From contig NZ_ML708611.1 of the NCBI RefSeq assembly GCF_008831305.1, positions 124,001-188,000 of the forward strand: a stretch of 64,000 bases of DNA, read 5' to 3'. Under the pieces are notes generated by a model. That model was not told where the DNA came from and did not search any database. It saw only the letters and a program-made list of their open reading frames with translations. The DNA comes from Kocuria coralli (GTDB lineage: Bacteria > Actinomycetota > Actinomycetes > Actinomycetales > Micrococcaceae). Positions 25,989 through 34,705 of this stretch are shown one piece after another. The stretch's first letter is position 1, and each line of letters opens with the position of its first letter. Made by a program: the position numbers and the translations under genes.

Positions 25989-27218
25989 GTGAGCAGCCGA
26001 GCACCCCGAACGCAAGACCTCCCCGATGGCACCCTGCTCCTGGACGGCCCTGAGTCCGTGACCGCCGTGGGCGGCGTGGCCGGGCTGCTCGATTCCCTGC
26101 GCGGAGTCCTGCGGCGCCCCGGGCCCGCCGTGGTCGTGGCCACCTCGGGTTCCACGGGCCGCCCCAAGCGCACGGTACTCAGCACGGAGGCTCTGATGGC
26201 CTCCGCGACGGCCACCGCCCGGCGCACGGGCGGACCCGGCCAGTGGCTGCTCTGCCTGCCCGCCTACTACGTGGCGGGTCTCCAGGTCCTCGTGCGCTCG
26301 GTCGTGGCGGGCACGGAGCCGGTCCTGGCCGCCCCCGGCCACTTCACGGCCGCGGGATTCGCGGAGGCCGCCGAGCACCTGACGGGACTCGTCAGGTACG
26401 TGTCCCTGGTTCCAACGCAGCTGCAGCGGCTGGTATCCGGCGCCGACGACCCCGAGGTGCTCCGCGCCCTGCGGTCCTTCACCGCGATCCTCCTGGGCGG
26501 CTCGGCGGTCTCCCCCGCCCTGCTGGAGCGGGCGCGGGAGCTGGGGGCCCGAGTGATCACCACCTACGGGATGTCCGAGACGGCCGGTGGCTGCGTCTAC
26601 GACGGCGTCGCCCTCCCCGGCGTGCGGGTGCACATCGGGGATGAGCCACCCGCCGGCCCCGATACGCCGACGAGCGGGGCCACCCTGACCGGCAGGATCT
26701 GGCTGGGCGGCCCCGTGGTGACCGACGGATACCTGGACGATCCGGAGCAGACCGCCCGGCATGTCTTCGCACAGGAGCCGGCCGCGGCAGCAGAATCCGC
26801 AGCGGCCACCCGGTGGTACCGGACCGACGACCTGGGCGAGCTCACCGAGCAGGAAGGGCAGCCCCGCCTGCGGGTGACGGGGCGGGCCGACGACGTCTTC
26901 GTGACCGGCGGCGTCAAGGTCTCGGGCGGGGTCCTCCGCCTGACCCTCCTGGAGGACCCCCTGGTCGAGGACGCCGCGGTGGTCGGCCTGGAGGATCCGG
27001 TATGGGGTCAGCGCATCGCCGCCGTCGTCGTACCGGGCTCCCCGCCGCCCGATCCCGCCTCCTTCACGGACGGACTGGCCCAGCGGGTACGGGACGAGCT
27101 GGGGAGTCCCGCCGTCCCCAAGGACTGGCGCCTCGTGGAGGCCCTCCCCCTGCTGCCCACCGGGAAGCCGGACCCGGCCCGGATCCGCGCCCTGTTCACG
27201 GTGCACGGTGCCGGCTGA
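25989..27218 (+). CDS. menE: o-Succinylbenzoate-CoA ligase
   Basis: A 409-residue acyl-adenylating enzyme making OSB-CoA, the substrate of MenB. VVVATSGSTGRPKRTVLS is the P-loop-like AMP motif, VITTYGMSETAGGCVYDG is motif A5, RWYRTDDLGEL carries the ribose-binding Asp, and LLPTGKPDPARI holds the catalytic Lys. It is shorter than typical acyl-CoA ligases (about 500), as usual for actinobacterial MenE. An insertion of about 20 residues rich in Ala/Glu precedes RWYRTDD. GTG 25989 lacks a clear SD, so translation is probably coupled to menB 14 nt upstream. Confidence 0.92.
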   Translation: MSSRAPRTQDLPDGTLLLDGPESVTAVGGVAGLLDSLRGVLRRPGPAVVVATSGSTGRPKRTVLSTEALMASATATARRTGGPGQWLLCLPAYYVAGLQVLVRSVVAGTEPVLAAPGHFTAAGFAEAAEHLTGLVRYVSLVPTQLQRLVSGADDPEVLRALRSFTAILLGGSAVSPALLERARELGARVITTYGMSETAGGCVYDGVALPGVRVHIGDEPPAGPDTPTSGATLTGRIWLGGPVVTDGYLDDPEQTARHVFAQEPAAAAESAAATRWYRTDDLGELTEQEGQPRLRVTGRADDVFVTGGVKVSGGVLRLTLLEDPLVEDAAVVGLEDPVWGQRIAAVVVPGSPPPDPASFTDGLAQRVRDELGSPAVPKDWRLVEALPLLPTGKPDPARIRALFTVHGAG

Positions 27219-27349
27219 GGAAACGTGAAAGAATAACGCGGTCCCTCTGGGTGCGCCGCACTTCCCCGCCGCACCGCATCCGGGGCCGCGGATCCACCGA
27301 GCCAGTCGGCGAAGGCGCGGTCCGCACCCTCGTCTCAGGAAGGTCACCA

Positions 27350-28231
27350 GTGGCAACACCTGCCCAGTGGATCGAAGGCGCCCGGCTGCGCACGCTGCCC
27401 ATGGCGCTGGCACCGGTCGTCGCGGGCACCGCCGCCGCCCAGTCCATGTGGGGCGCCCGTGTCGGCCATGCCCTCCTGGCCTTCCTGGTGGCGCTGTTCC
27501 TGCAGGTGGGCGTGAACTACGCCAACGACTACTCCGACGGCATCAAAGGCACCGACGACGAACGCGTGGGCCCCCTCCGCCTGGTCGGGTCCAGAGCGGC
27601 GACGCCCCGGCAGGTCTTCGCGGCCGCCATGGCCTGCTTCGTCGCCGCGGCGGTCGCTGGCCTGGCCCTGATCATCCTGTCCCGCCAGTGGTGGTTCATC
27701 GTGATCGGCATCTCCGCCGTGTTCGCGGCGTGGGGGTACACCGGTGGCAAGCGCCCCTACGGCTATCGCGGCTGGGGCGACGTGGCGGTGTTCGTCTACT
27801 TCGGCCTGGTGGCGGTCGTCGGCACCACCATCACCCAGGCCGGGGAGCTGAACCTCGAGGCATGGATCGCCGCCACCGTGACCGGTGTGTTCGCCTGCGC
27901 CCTGCTGATGGTCAACAACATCCGCGACATCCCGGGCGACCGCGAAGTCGGCAAGCGGACGCTGGCCGTGCGGCTCGGCAACAACCGGGCGCGCGTGGTC
28001 TTCGCGGCCGAGATCGCCCTGGGGTTCGCCCTGCACCTCTTCCTGGTGCCCCACAACCCGTGGATGCTGATCGTCCTCCTGGCCCTGCCGCTGGGGATCA
28101 AGGCCTGCCGCACCGTGCTGTTCAGCACCGAGCGCGCCGCGCTGATCCCGGTGCTCAAGCTCTGCGGCATCCTGAACCTGGTGTGGTCGGTCCTGTTCCT
28201 GCTGGCCGTGCTGCTGCGGCAGTGGCTGTAG
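27350..28231 (+). CDS. menA: 1,4-dihydroxy-2-naphthoate polyprenyltransferase
   Basis: A 293-residue UbiA-superfamily membrane enzyme that prenylates DHNA using the diphosphate from the prenyl synthase at the window's start. About eight or nine membrane segments are present. The two Asp-rich loops are NYANDYSDGIKGTDDERVG (about residues 53-71) and NNIRDIPGDREVGKRTL, which bind Mg-diphosphate. GTG 27350 has AGGAAGG 6 nt upstream. The gap of 131 nt after menE shows that menA has its own expression signals or a long spacer. It converges with the DUF4229 gene. Confidence 0.94.
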   Translation: MATPAQWIEGARLRTLPMALAPVVAGTAAAQSMWGARVGHALLAFLVALFLQVGVNYANDYSDGIKGTDDERVGPLRLVGSRAATPRQVFAAAMACFVAAAVAGLALIILSRQWWFIVIGISAVFAAWGYTGGKRPYGYRGWGDVAVFVYFGLVAVVGTTITQAGELNLEAWIAATVTGVFACALLMVNNIRDIPGDREVGKRTLAVRLGNNRARVVFAAEIALGFALHLFLVPHNPWMLIVLLALPLGIKACRTVLFSTERAALIPVLKLCGILNLVWSVLFLLAVLLRQWL

Positions 28232-28253
28232 TGCGGATGCCCGGCGCCGGAGG

Positions 28254-28613
28254 TCAGTCCTGATCGCGTGACGGACGCCGGCCGTCCTGCCGGTCATCCT
28301 GAGGCGGGACGGCGTCCTCGTGCTGCGGGGCGTCCCCGGTGGCCCGCTCCGCCGAATCCGCATATGCGTCCTCGATCTCGGCGTCCTCGTCCCCCAGGGA
28401 GTCCCTGCGGATCCTCGGCGTACGGGAGAACAGCCGGTTCAGGTCCTGGCTCGCGGCGATGTGCAGCTTGGGGAAGAAGATGTAGCACACGGCGAACGCG
28501 ATGATGATCGAGGTGAGGCCGGAGAGGAGGATTCCGAGCCGCAGCCACAACCCCAGCACGAACGCCAAGACGAGCAGGCCGAGGCGGAGCGTGGAGTACT
28601 TCAGGAAGTTCAC
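28254..28613 (-). CDS. DUF4229 small membrane protein
   Basis: A 119-residue protein of a family restricted to actinobacteria, with unknown function. Two hydrophobic segments (about residues 8-24 and 29-48) are followed by a hydrophilic tail of about 70 residues rich in Asp, Glu and Arg. The N-terminal FLKYSTLRLGLLVLAF and VCYIFFPKLH match the family pattern. It is commonly found beside menA in actinobacteria, as here, so a link to the quinone pathway is possible but unproven. TAGACT lies 6 nt before the GTG at 28613, implying a leaderless mRNA. Confidence 0.8.
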   Translation of the reverse strand: MNFLKYSTLRLGLLVLAFVLGLWLRLGILLSGLTSIIIAFAVCYIFFPKLHIAASQDLNRLFSRTPRIRRDSLGDEDAEIEDAYADSAERATGDAPQHEDAVPPQDDRQDGRRPSRDQD

Positions 28614-28675
28614 CCCAGCAGTCTAGTGCCGCCACTTGGGCGCACCCGAAACGGTCCGGTGCGGTTCAGTGCGGG

Positions 28676-29167
28676 TCAGTCCTGCACCGGGGCCTTCAAC
28701 GGCCACCGGTCCTGCCACGCCTCCGGGTCCTTGGCCAGCTGGGCCACCTCGGGCGGGAAGTCCCCCGTGAGGATGTCATCGATGCTGACCTCGTCCAGCA
28801 CGCGGCGCAGCGCCGCCCGTACCGCCACCCAGACGACGGGTAGGTGCGCGGCCGGGCCGCTGTAGGCGGTATCCGACGGGCGTATCCCCCGCACCCCGGC
28901 CAGCGGGCCGTCCACGGTGCGGATCACGGCGCCGACCTTGAGCTCTCGGGGGGAAACTGCCAGCCGGTACCCCCCTGAGGCACCGCGTTTGCTCGTGACC
29001 AGGCCGCCGCGCCGCAGCTGGCCCATGATCACTTCCAGGAACTTGGCCGGCAGTTCCTGCCGGTAGGCCAACGTGGCGACGGGCAGGGCGTCCGTACCGG
29101 CGGAATGGGCTTCGGCAAGCATGAGCAGAGCCCGAATGGCGTATTCGGACCGCGCTGTGATCTCCAT
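28676..29167 (-). CDS. Rrf2-family transcriptional regulator
   Basis: A 163-residue winged-helix regulator. MEITARSEYAIRALLMLAEAH and LPAKFLEVIMGQLRRGGLVTSKRGASGGYRLA are the Rrf2 DNA-binding domain (residues 1-65). Iron-sulfur members such as IscR, NsrR and RsrR carry three Cys near residues 90-110; this protein has no cysteine at all, so it is more like CymR-type regulators that sense metabolites or partner proteins. It is divergent from a TauE/SafE exporter across 224 nt, which makes that gene its most likely target. AACAAT 6 nt before the ATG suggests a leaderless transcript. Confidence 0.86.
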   Translation of the reverse strand: MEITARSEYAIRALLMLAEAHSAGTDALPVATLAYRQELPAKFLEVIMGQLRRGGLVTSKRGASGGYRLAVSPRELKVGAVIRTVDGPLAGVRGIRPSDTAYSGPAAHLPVVWVAVRAALRRVLDEVSIDDILTGDFPPEVAQLAKDPEAWQDRWPLKAPVQD

Positions 29168-29232
29168 ATGACGATTGTTTCATGAGCTTTGACTCCCCCC
29201 GGGCGAGGTGGGAGGCTCCTGCTCGTTGAAAC

Positions 29233-29249
29233 CCGACAGAACCAGTCGG
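29233..29249. promoter_or_regulatory. Candidate operator, CCGAC-N7-GTCGG
   Basis: An inverted repeat, CCGAC (29233-29237) and GTCGG (29245-29249), lies in an AT-richer patch (GGAATTATCGGGATTC follows) in the Rrf2-TauE divergent region. It is a candidate binding site for the Rrf2 protein. Confidence 0.35.
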
Positions 29250-29330
29250 AATTATCGGGATTCGGTCCGCGCTGCAAGAACCGCGAGAACGGGGAACCGG
29301 CCTCCGGGCCGCGCCGGCCGGCATCACGAT

Positions 29331-29346
29331 CACGGGAATTCCCGTG
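29331..29346. promoter_or_regulatory. 16-bp perfect palindrome upstream of the TauE/SafE gene
   Basis: CACGGGAATTCCCGTG is a perfect palindrome 45 nt before the TauE/SafE start codon. With no loop it is better seen as a protein site than a terminator. Confidence 0.45.
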
Positions 29347-29391
29347 CAACAGCCATGACCGCAGCAGGAGATCCGCAGAAGGAGGTGCCCC

Positions 29392-30354
29392 GTGCGCACT
29401 CTGATTTTGATAGCCCTCGTCGGCCTTGCAGCACAGCTCGTAGATGGTGGCCTGGGCATGGCCTACGGAGTCACCACCTCCACGCTCCTGCTCATGATCG
29501 GGGCCAACCCGGCCGCGGCCTCCGCGACGGTCCACCTGGCCGAGGTGGGCACCACCCTCGCCTCGGGCATCTCGCACTGGCGTTTCGGCAACGTCGACTG
29601 GCGCGTGGTGGCCAAGATCGGCATCCCCGGAGCGGCCGGCGGCTTCCTCGGCGCGACGGTGCTGTCGAACCTGGACGCCTCCGTGGCACGGCCGGTGATG
29701 AGCACCGTTCTCCTGATCCTCGGCGTCTACATCCTGTGGCGCTTCACCTTCAAGGGCCTGCGGAAGGAACGCCTGGGCCGGAAGATCCCCGCCAGGTTCC
29801 TCTCCCCGCTGGGTCTGTTCGCGGGCTTCATCGACGCCACCGGAGGCGGTGGATGGGGGCCGGTGGGAACCCCTGCGCTCCTCGCCGACGGCCGGCTCGA
29901 ACCCCGCAAGGTGGTCGGTTCGGTCAACACCGCCGAGTTCATGGTGACCGTCGCGGCCTCGCTGGGGTTCTTGATCCACCTGGGCGGCCAGGGCATCAAC
30001 TTCGCCTGGGTGGGGGCGCTCCTCATCGGCGGCGTGATCGCGGCCCCCATCGCCGCGGCTCTGGTCAAGGTCATCCCCGCGCGGGTCCTGGGCCCGGCCG
30101 TCGGCGGCCTGATCGTCCTGACCAACCTGCGCACGCTGCTCTCGGCGGACGCTCTGAACGCGCCGGCGCAGCTGACGAACGTCGTCTACATCGCCGTCGC
30201 ACTGGTCTGGATCGCCGCCGTCGTCCATGCCGCACGCGCCCACCGGAGGGAACGGGACACGAGGCGGGTCGTCGCCGGTACCGGGGATTCCGGGCAGTCT
30301 TCGCTGCCGGCTGATGAACGAGACGAGGCAACTGTCAAGTCACCGGTTACCTAA
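29392..30354 (+). CDS. TauE/SafE-family sulfite/anion exporter
   Basis: A 320-residue membrane protein with about eight hydrophobic segments. AAQLVDGGLGMAYGVTTSTLLLMIG and ASATVHLAEVGTTLASGISHWRFGNVDW form the first family repeat. The second repeat is FAGFIDATGGGGWGPVGTPALLADGRLEPRKVVGSVNTAEFMV. The family exports sulfite, sulfoacetate or related anions. The start GTG 29392 has a strong AAGGAGG 5-6 nt upstream. Given the divergent Rrf2 regulator without cysteine, a role in sulfur or cysteine homeostasis is the best inference. Confidence 0.87.
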   Translation: MRTLILIALVGLAAQLVDGGLGMAYGVTTSTLLLMIGANPAAASATVHLAEVGTTLASGISHWRFGNVDWRVVAKIGIPGAAGGFLGATVLSNLDASVARPVMSTVLLILGVYILWRFTFKGLRKERLGRKIPARFLSPLGLFAGFIDATGGGGWGPVGTPALLADGRLEPRKVVGSVNTAEFMVTVAASLGFLIHLGGQGINFAWVGALLIGGVIAAPIAAALVKVIPARVLGPAVGGLIVLTNLRTLLSADALNAPAQLTNVVYIAVALVWIAAVVHAARAHRRERDTRRVVAGTGDSGQSSLPADERDEATVKSPVT

Positions 30355-30358
30355 GCAA

Positions 30359-30364
30359 TATGAT
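30359..30364 (+). promoter_or_regulatory. -10 box of the PLDc_N gene (leaderless)
   Basis: TATGAT, a near-consensus -10, lies exactly 6 nt before the ATG at 30371; only 16 nt separate that ATG from the TauE/SafE stop. Confidence 0.6.
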
Positions 30365-30370
30365 TGATAC

Positions 30371-30844
30371 ATGATCCGAGCAATCGCAATCATCGGCGCC
30401 GCGGCGCTAGCAGTAGGCGTGATCATCTACTCGTTCTTCGACTGCCTGCGCTCTGATCCACGTGACATCCGGGGCATCAAGCGCGGCCCGTGGATAGCGG
30501 TCATCCTCCTCCTGCCCGTCATCGGCGGGGTGCTGTGGCTCACCCTGGGCCGCCCCCGGTACGCCCCGGCGTCGTCCCAGCCCTCACGCGGCAGGGGACC
30601 CGACGACGACCCCAACTTCCTGCGCCAGATCGACGAGAAGCGTCGTACCGAGCAGGCCGAGGCGGAACTCGAGGAGTGGGAGCGCCAGCAGAAGGATGCC
30701 GGCATCGATCCGGCAGCGGCCCAGGACGAGGGCGGCGGCGAGGACCGTCCTGACAACTCTGACGACGACCACCCCGACGGCGAACGTTTCGACGACGACC
30801 AGCCCCGGGACCCCGACGACCAGCCCGGCAGGCCGGGCAGCTGA
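30371..30844 (+). CDS. PLD nuclease N-terminal domain (PLDc_N) membrane protein
   Basis: A 157-residue protein whose first about 65 residues match the PLDc_N domain: a first membrane helix (IAIIGAAALAVGVIIYSFFDCL), a loop RGIKRGPWIAVI, and a second helix ending GGVLWLTLGRPR. No phospholipase domain follows. The rest is a charged, Asp/Glu-rich tail with a predicted helical stretch (QAEAELEEWERQQKD). Function is unknown; the domain also occurs in actinobacterial cytochrome-assembly regions. It is transcribed from its own leaderless promoter and converges with ccsB across a strong hairpin. Confidence 0.82.
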   Translation: MIRAIAIIGAAALAVGVIIYSFFDCLRSDPRDIRGIKRGPWIAVILLLPVIGGVLWLTLGRPRYAPASSQPSRGRGPDDDPNFLRQIDEKRRTEQAEAELEEWERQQKDAGIDPAAAQDEGGGEDRPDNSDDDHPDGERFDDDQPRDPDDQPGRPGS

Positions 30845-30855
30845 CCGGGAGAACC

Positions 30856-30908
30856 GCCGATGTGCTGAGGGCCGGATCCACGATGGATCCGGCCCTCAGC
30901 ACATCGGC
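30856..30908. terminator. 25-bp perfect hairpin between PLDc_N gene and ccsB
   Basis: Positions 30856-30880 pair perfectly with 30884-30908 around the loop CGA. There is no T-tract. It sits between convergent genes (stops 30844 and 30919) and probably terminates both. Confidence 0.75.
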
Positions 30909-30918
30909 TTCGAGGGGG

Positions 30919-32022
30919 TCACAGCCCCGAGTATGAATGCAGTCCGTCGAACACCGTGTTGACCACGAAGTAGTTGAACAGGATGCAGATGAAGCCCACG
31001 ATCGACAACCAGGCCGAACGCCGGCCCGTCCACCCGCGCGTGGCACGGGCGTGCAGGTAGGCGGCGTAGACCACCCAGATCACGAAGGTCCAGACCTCCT
31101 TGGGGTCCCAGCCCCAGTAGCGCCCCCAGGCGTCCCTGGCCCAGATCGCACCGGCTGCCAGGGTGAAGGTCCAGAACACGAAACCCACGCTGTTGAGCCG
31201 GTAGGAGAAGTTCTCGAGGCTCTGGGCCGAGGGCACGATCTTCAGGAACGCCCAGCCGCTGGGACCGCCCGCCAGGATCCGGCGTTCCCTGCGGTCCTGG
31301 ACCAGCTGCAGGATGGCCATGGCGAACGTGATCGCGAAGATCCCCATGGAGGCCACCGCGATGGAGACGTGGATGACCAGCCAGTAGGACTGCAGGGCCG
31401 GCTGCAACGGGGATACCGGAGTGGGATAGGCGATCGTTGCCGCGATGAGCATGAGCGTGACCAGGCCCGAGATCAGCACTCCCACGAACCGCAGGTCCTT
31501 GATGGTCAGCATGACCAGGTAGACCGCGGAGATGAGCAAGGCTCCCGTGGTGGAGAACTCGTACATGTTGGACCAGGGCACGCGGTTCGCGGCGATCGCG
31601 CGCATGACCACGGCGGCGAGGTGAATGGCGAAGGCCAGCACCATGAGGACCACGGCCACCCGGGCCGCCGGCCGGCGGTGGTCCTGGTCAGAGTAGGCCA
31701 TCGTGGCGCCCGCCACCTGGCCCTCCAGCGCCTCGGCCGAGGTGGAGCGCCACCCAGCGCGGGACCCGGAGCCGGAGTCGTTGCGCTCGTCGCGCGCAAC
31801 GCTCCCCCGCTCTTCGGCAGCCCCCTGGGCACTGGCGGCAGTGGCGGCCCCCACCAGGGCCTTCTCCCCGGCCGTGCCCTGGTCCTGCCTCTCGGCCTCG
31901 CGCAGCGTCTTGGAGTGGGAGGCCATGTCCCACGCGAAGGCGATGAAGACGAACATGTAGACCAGCGCAGCCAGGAGCATGAACAGCTCAGACCACGTGC
32001 CCAGGGCAGTATTGACGTTCAT
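30919..32022 (-). CDS. ccsB: Cytochrome c biogenesis protein CcsB (ResC)
   Basis: A 367-residue heme-handling membrane protein of cytochrome c maturation system II. The tryptophan-rich WWD motif is ARDAWGRYWGWDPKEVWTFV near the C-terminus, followed by YAAYLHARATRGWTG; external His residues flank it. Unusually, about 75 hydrophilic residues (Ala/Gly/Glu/Ser-rich) separate the first membrane helix from the rest. GAGAAT lies 6 nt before the ATG, so besides read-through from resB it may have its own leaderless promoter. It is the last gene of the tlpA-ccdA-resB-ccsB set. Confidence 0.92.
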   Translation of the reverse strand: MNVNTALGTWSELFMLLAALVYMFVFIAFAWDMASHSKTLREAERQDQGTAGEKALVGAATAASAQGAAEERGSVARDERNDSGSGSRAGWRSTSAEALEGQVAGATMAYSDQDHRRPAARVAVVLMVLAFAIHLAAVVMRAIAANRVPWSNMYEFSTTGALLISAVYLVMLTIKDLRFVGVLISGLVTLMLIAATIAYPTPVSPLQPALQSYWLVIHVSIAVASMGIFAITFAMAILQLVQDRRERRILAGGPSGWAFLKIVPSAQSLENFSYRLNSVGFVFWTFTLAAGAIWARDAWGRYWGWDPKEVWTFVIWVVYAAYLHARATRGWTGRRSAWLSIVGFICILFNYFVVNTVFDGLHSYSGL

Positions 32023-32070
32023 GGGGTCATTCTCTCACTTCCGCGCCGGTGTGGGACCTGGCGCTCGAGG

Positions 32071-33855
32071 TCATTCGGCGGAGGCCTTGGAGCGCGCGGC
32101 GGGGCTGGTGGTGGCCGTCGAGTCGCGCACACCGATGTCCTCCCACTCGGCGGTGAACAGCTCGGCCAGGGCGTCGTTCTCCGCCGTCAGGCGCGGATCC
32201 TCCCCGCGGGCGAGCAGTCCGTACTGCAGGACCACGCGCGGCCCGTCGGGCCCGTCCACGGTGTTGACCCGGACCCATGCACGGCGGCGCACGATGAACA
32301 GGGACATGATCAGGCCGACGAAGGCCAGGCAGAAGGAGACGAACACGCCGCGGGTGCCCGGATCGTAGTGGATGTCCAGGCCGACGTACCGCACGGTGTC
32401 CAGGTACTCGATGCTGCCCAGGCCGTCCGGGAGCTCCACTCGGGGATTGTCCTCCGACAGCATGACGGGGCCGTTCTCCGTCATGGGGGAGGCCAGTTCG
32501 CGCAGGTCGCTGACGTCCAGGACGTAGACGTTCTGCGGCGTGCCGTCGTCCAGTCCCAGGTCCCCGCTGTAGGCCGAGAGCACCAGGACGGGGTTGCCCA
32601 GGTCGGGATCGGCATTCGTCAGCTGGCCGGACTCCTCGTCCGTCCAGGCGGTGGGCAGGAACGTGCCGGAGAACCCGAGCTGCTCCGGGGAGGCGTCCGG
32701 GGCCTTCAAGGTGAAGGAGGAGACCGCCGAAGAGGTGTCCTCGGGCACCGTCACCACGGGTCCTTCGTAGGAGACGTCCCCGTTCCCATCGGTCACGCGG
32801 ACCACCGGCGCGTAGCCGTTGCCGATCAGGTAGGCGCTCACGTTGTCGACGCCGATCGGGTGGTTCACGCTCAGCGTCTCCTCCCGGGGCTCGTCCCCGG
32901 GGGCGTCCGTGATGGTCACCCCGGCCTCGAAGTGCAGCGGCATGCCGTAGCTGGCCGGATCCTCGGTGTCCCGGTTGTAGTCGATCGTGAAGTCGTCCAC
33001 GCGGATGGTGAACGGCTCCAGCCAGTCGGCGTTGAAATTGGAGCCGGGGGTGAAGGAGTCGTAGCTGATGAGGGAGTTGGCGAAGGTGTCCCCCACGGTC
33101 AGGATCTTCTGGCCTTTGAACCCGAACATCGACCCGTAGGCCACGAAGACCAGGATCCCCACGATGGCGAGGTGGAAGACGATGTTGCCGACCTCCTTCC
33201 ACATGCCCCGTTCGGCGCCCACCGATGGCGCTGCCGTGCCCAGGTCCCGGACGTCCACCCGGTAGCGGCGCTTCCTGAGGATCGCCGCGGCCCGTTCGAC
33301 GACGACGTCGGCCTCCGGTGCGGGCGCGCCGTCGCGGCCGCCCAGCTCGAGGGAACGGGAGGAGGGAAGGCGCTGAAGGCGCGCCGGGGTCCGCGGCGGC
33401 TCGGCCCTCCAGGCCTGCCAGTGCTTGCGTGCCCGGGGGATCACGCAGCCCACGAGGGAGATGAACAGCAGGAGGTAGATCGCCGAGAACCAGACCGAGG
33501 AGAACACGTCGAAGAACTGGAGGGTGTCCAGGATCGGTCCCGTCGTGGGGTTGGCCTCGATATAGGCGTTCACCGCGCCGACGTCCTGCACCCGCTGGGG
33601 GAAGATCGACCCCGGCACGGCGGCCACCGCCAGCAGCAGGAGGAGGAACAGCGCCGTGTTCATGCGCGTCAGCTGCGACCACGCCCAGCGCAGCATGCCC
33701 ACGATCCCCAGGGCGGGGACGGCCACGTCCGACGACGTCTTCGGCCTGCCCTTCCGCCCTCTGGTCTTCTCGTTGTCCGTCGTCTCGCCTTTCGTCTGCT
33801 GGCCCTTCGCGTTCTGGCCCTTTGCCTTCCGGCCCACGTCACTCCTGCGTGCCAT
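32071..33855 (-). CDS. resB: Cytochrome c biogenesis protein ResB (Ccs1)
   Basis: A 594-residue partner of CcsB that exports heme and presents reduced apocytochrome for ligation. A basic N-terminal extension of about 55 residues (Lys/Arg/Gly/Gln repeats such as AKGQNAKGQQTKG) precedes LTRMNTALFLLLLLAVAAVPGSIFPQ, the typical ResB first helix. Further helices, a large extracytoplasmic domain (VDDFTIDYNRDTEDPASYG) and a last helix near residue 500 follow. The start is GTG 33858 or ATG 33855, both served by GAGGAA; I used the ATG. The gap to ccdA is 88 nt. Confidence 0.9.
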   Translation of the reverse strand: MARRSDVGRKAKGQNAKGQQTKGETTDNEKTRGRKGRPKTSSDVAVPALGIVGMLRWAWSQLTRMNTALFLLLLLAVAAVPGSIFPQRVQDVGAVNAYIEANPTTGPILDTLQFFDVFSSVWFSAIYLLLFISLVGCVIPRARKHWQAWRAEPPRTPARLQRLPSSRSLELGGRDGAPAPEADVVVERAAAILRKRRYRVDVRDLGTAAPSVGAERGMWKEVGNIVFHLAIVGILVFVAYGSMFGFKGQKILTVGDTFANSLISYDSFTPGSNFNADWLEPFTIRVDDFTIDYNRDTEDPASYGMPLHFEAGVTITDAPGDEPREETLSVNHPIGVDNVSAYLIGNGYAPVVRVTDGNGDVSYEGPVVTVPEDTSSAVSSFTLKAPDASPEQLGFSGTFLPTAWTDEESGQLTNADPDLGNPVLVLSAYSGDLGLDDGTPQNVYVLDVSDLRELASPMTENGPVMLSEDNPRVELPDGLGSIEYLDTVRYVGLDIHYDPGTRGVFVSFCLAFVGLIMSLFIVRRRAWVRVNTVDGPDGPRVVLQYGLLARGEDPRLTAENDALAELFTAEWEDIGVRDSTATTSPAARSKASAE

Positions 33856-33943
33856 CACCGAGTTCCTCGAATCACCCGCGCCGCCGGCGCTGTCGTACCG
33901 ATCGGCCCGGTCGCACGGGCCCGGCGTTGTCTCATCGTCCGCA

Positions 33944-34705
33944 TCAGATCACCGGCACGAAGTCTTGCACCAGTTCCGCCTGGAACCAGGAGATGAACGA
34001 TGTCCACACCCCGGTCATCAGCAGCAGCCCGATCAGGATCAGCATGCCGCCGCCGAGCCGCTGCAGCAGGAGACGGTGCCTGCGCAGGTAGGACAGTGCG
34101 CCCATGCCCCGGCGGAAGGCCAGCGCGATCAGCAGGAACGGAACCCCCAGGCCGATGCAGTAGGCCAGGGTCAGCACGGTGGCCTTGCCGACCGACGCCC
34201 CGCCGCTGTAGGCGAGCATCTGGACCGCGGCGAAGGCGGGGCCGATGCACGGCGCCCATCCCAGGCCGAACGTGATGCCCAGAAGGGGCGCGCCCCACAG
34301 TCCCGGAGGGGGTTTCCGGTGGATCCGGCGTTCCCTCTGCAGGAACCCGAAGCCGCCCATGAACACGATGCCCATGACCACCACGAGCGCGCCGAGCACG
34401 ATCATGACCCAGCTCTGCCCGCGCAGCCACGGCAGTGCGCCGAGACGGGCCAGCACCACGGACATCAGCACGAACACCACGGTGAACCCGCCGATGAACA
34501 GCGCCACGCCGGTGAAGATCCGCCCGCGTCTCTGCTGCTCCAGGTCGACGCCGGTCAGTCCGGTCACATAACCCAGGTAACCCGGGACCAGCGGCAGCAC
34601 GCACGGCGACGCGAAGGACACCAGACCCGCCAGCAGGGCCACCGGGAAGGCGGCCCACAGGGAGCCGTCCAGGATCAGGGAGGCGAACTGATGACCCTCT
34701 GTCAC
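33944..34705 (-). CDS. ccdA: Cytochrome c biogenesis protein CcdA
   Basis: A 253-residue membrane thiol-transfer protein carrying electrons from cytoplasmic thioredoxin to the TlpA/ResA protein outside. The two redox Cys sit in FASPCVLPLVPGYLGYVTG (first repeat) and GWAPCIGPAFAAVQ (second repeat). Six membrane helices are expected and visible. Its GTG start shares GTGA with the tlpA stop, giving a coupled TlpA-CcdA pair. Length is typical for short DsbD-like CcdA. Confidence 0.93.
   Translation of the reverse strand: MTEGHQFASLILDGSLWAAFPVALLAGLVSFASPCVLPLVPGYLGYVTGLTGVDLEQQRRGRIFTGVALFIGGFTVVFVLMSVVLARLGALPWLRGQSWVMIVLGALVVVMGIVFMGGFGFLQRERRIHRKPPPGLWGAPLLGITFGLGWAPCIGPAFAAVQMLAYSGGASVGKATVLTLAYCIGLGVPFLLIALAFRRGMGALSYLRRHRLLLQRLGGGMLILIGLLLMTGVWTSFISWFQAELVQDFVPVI

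Noticed and set aside
24883-26004. Upstream extension of the hrpB frame to 1243 codons
   Set aside because: The extension covers menB on the other strand and has no helicase-related content; CAGACT 6 nt before 24882 marks the true start.
29168-29391. A Cys-rich leader peptide upstream of the exporter
   Set aside because: A Cys-rich frame appears only on the minus strand and lacks start and SD; the region is better explained as a regulatory gap.
30937-33996. 1019-codon open frame on the plus strand over ccsB and resB
   Set aside because: It is antisense to two well-supported genes, its product is His/Gly/Asp/Val-rich nonsense, and GC-rich DNA gives such frames by codon bias.
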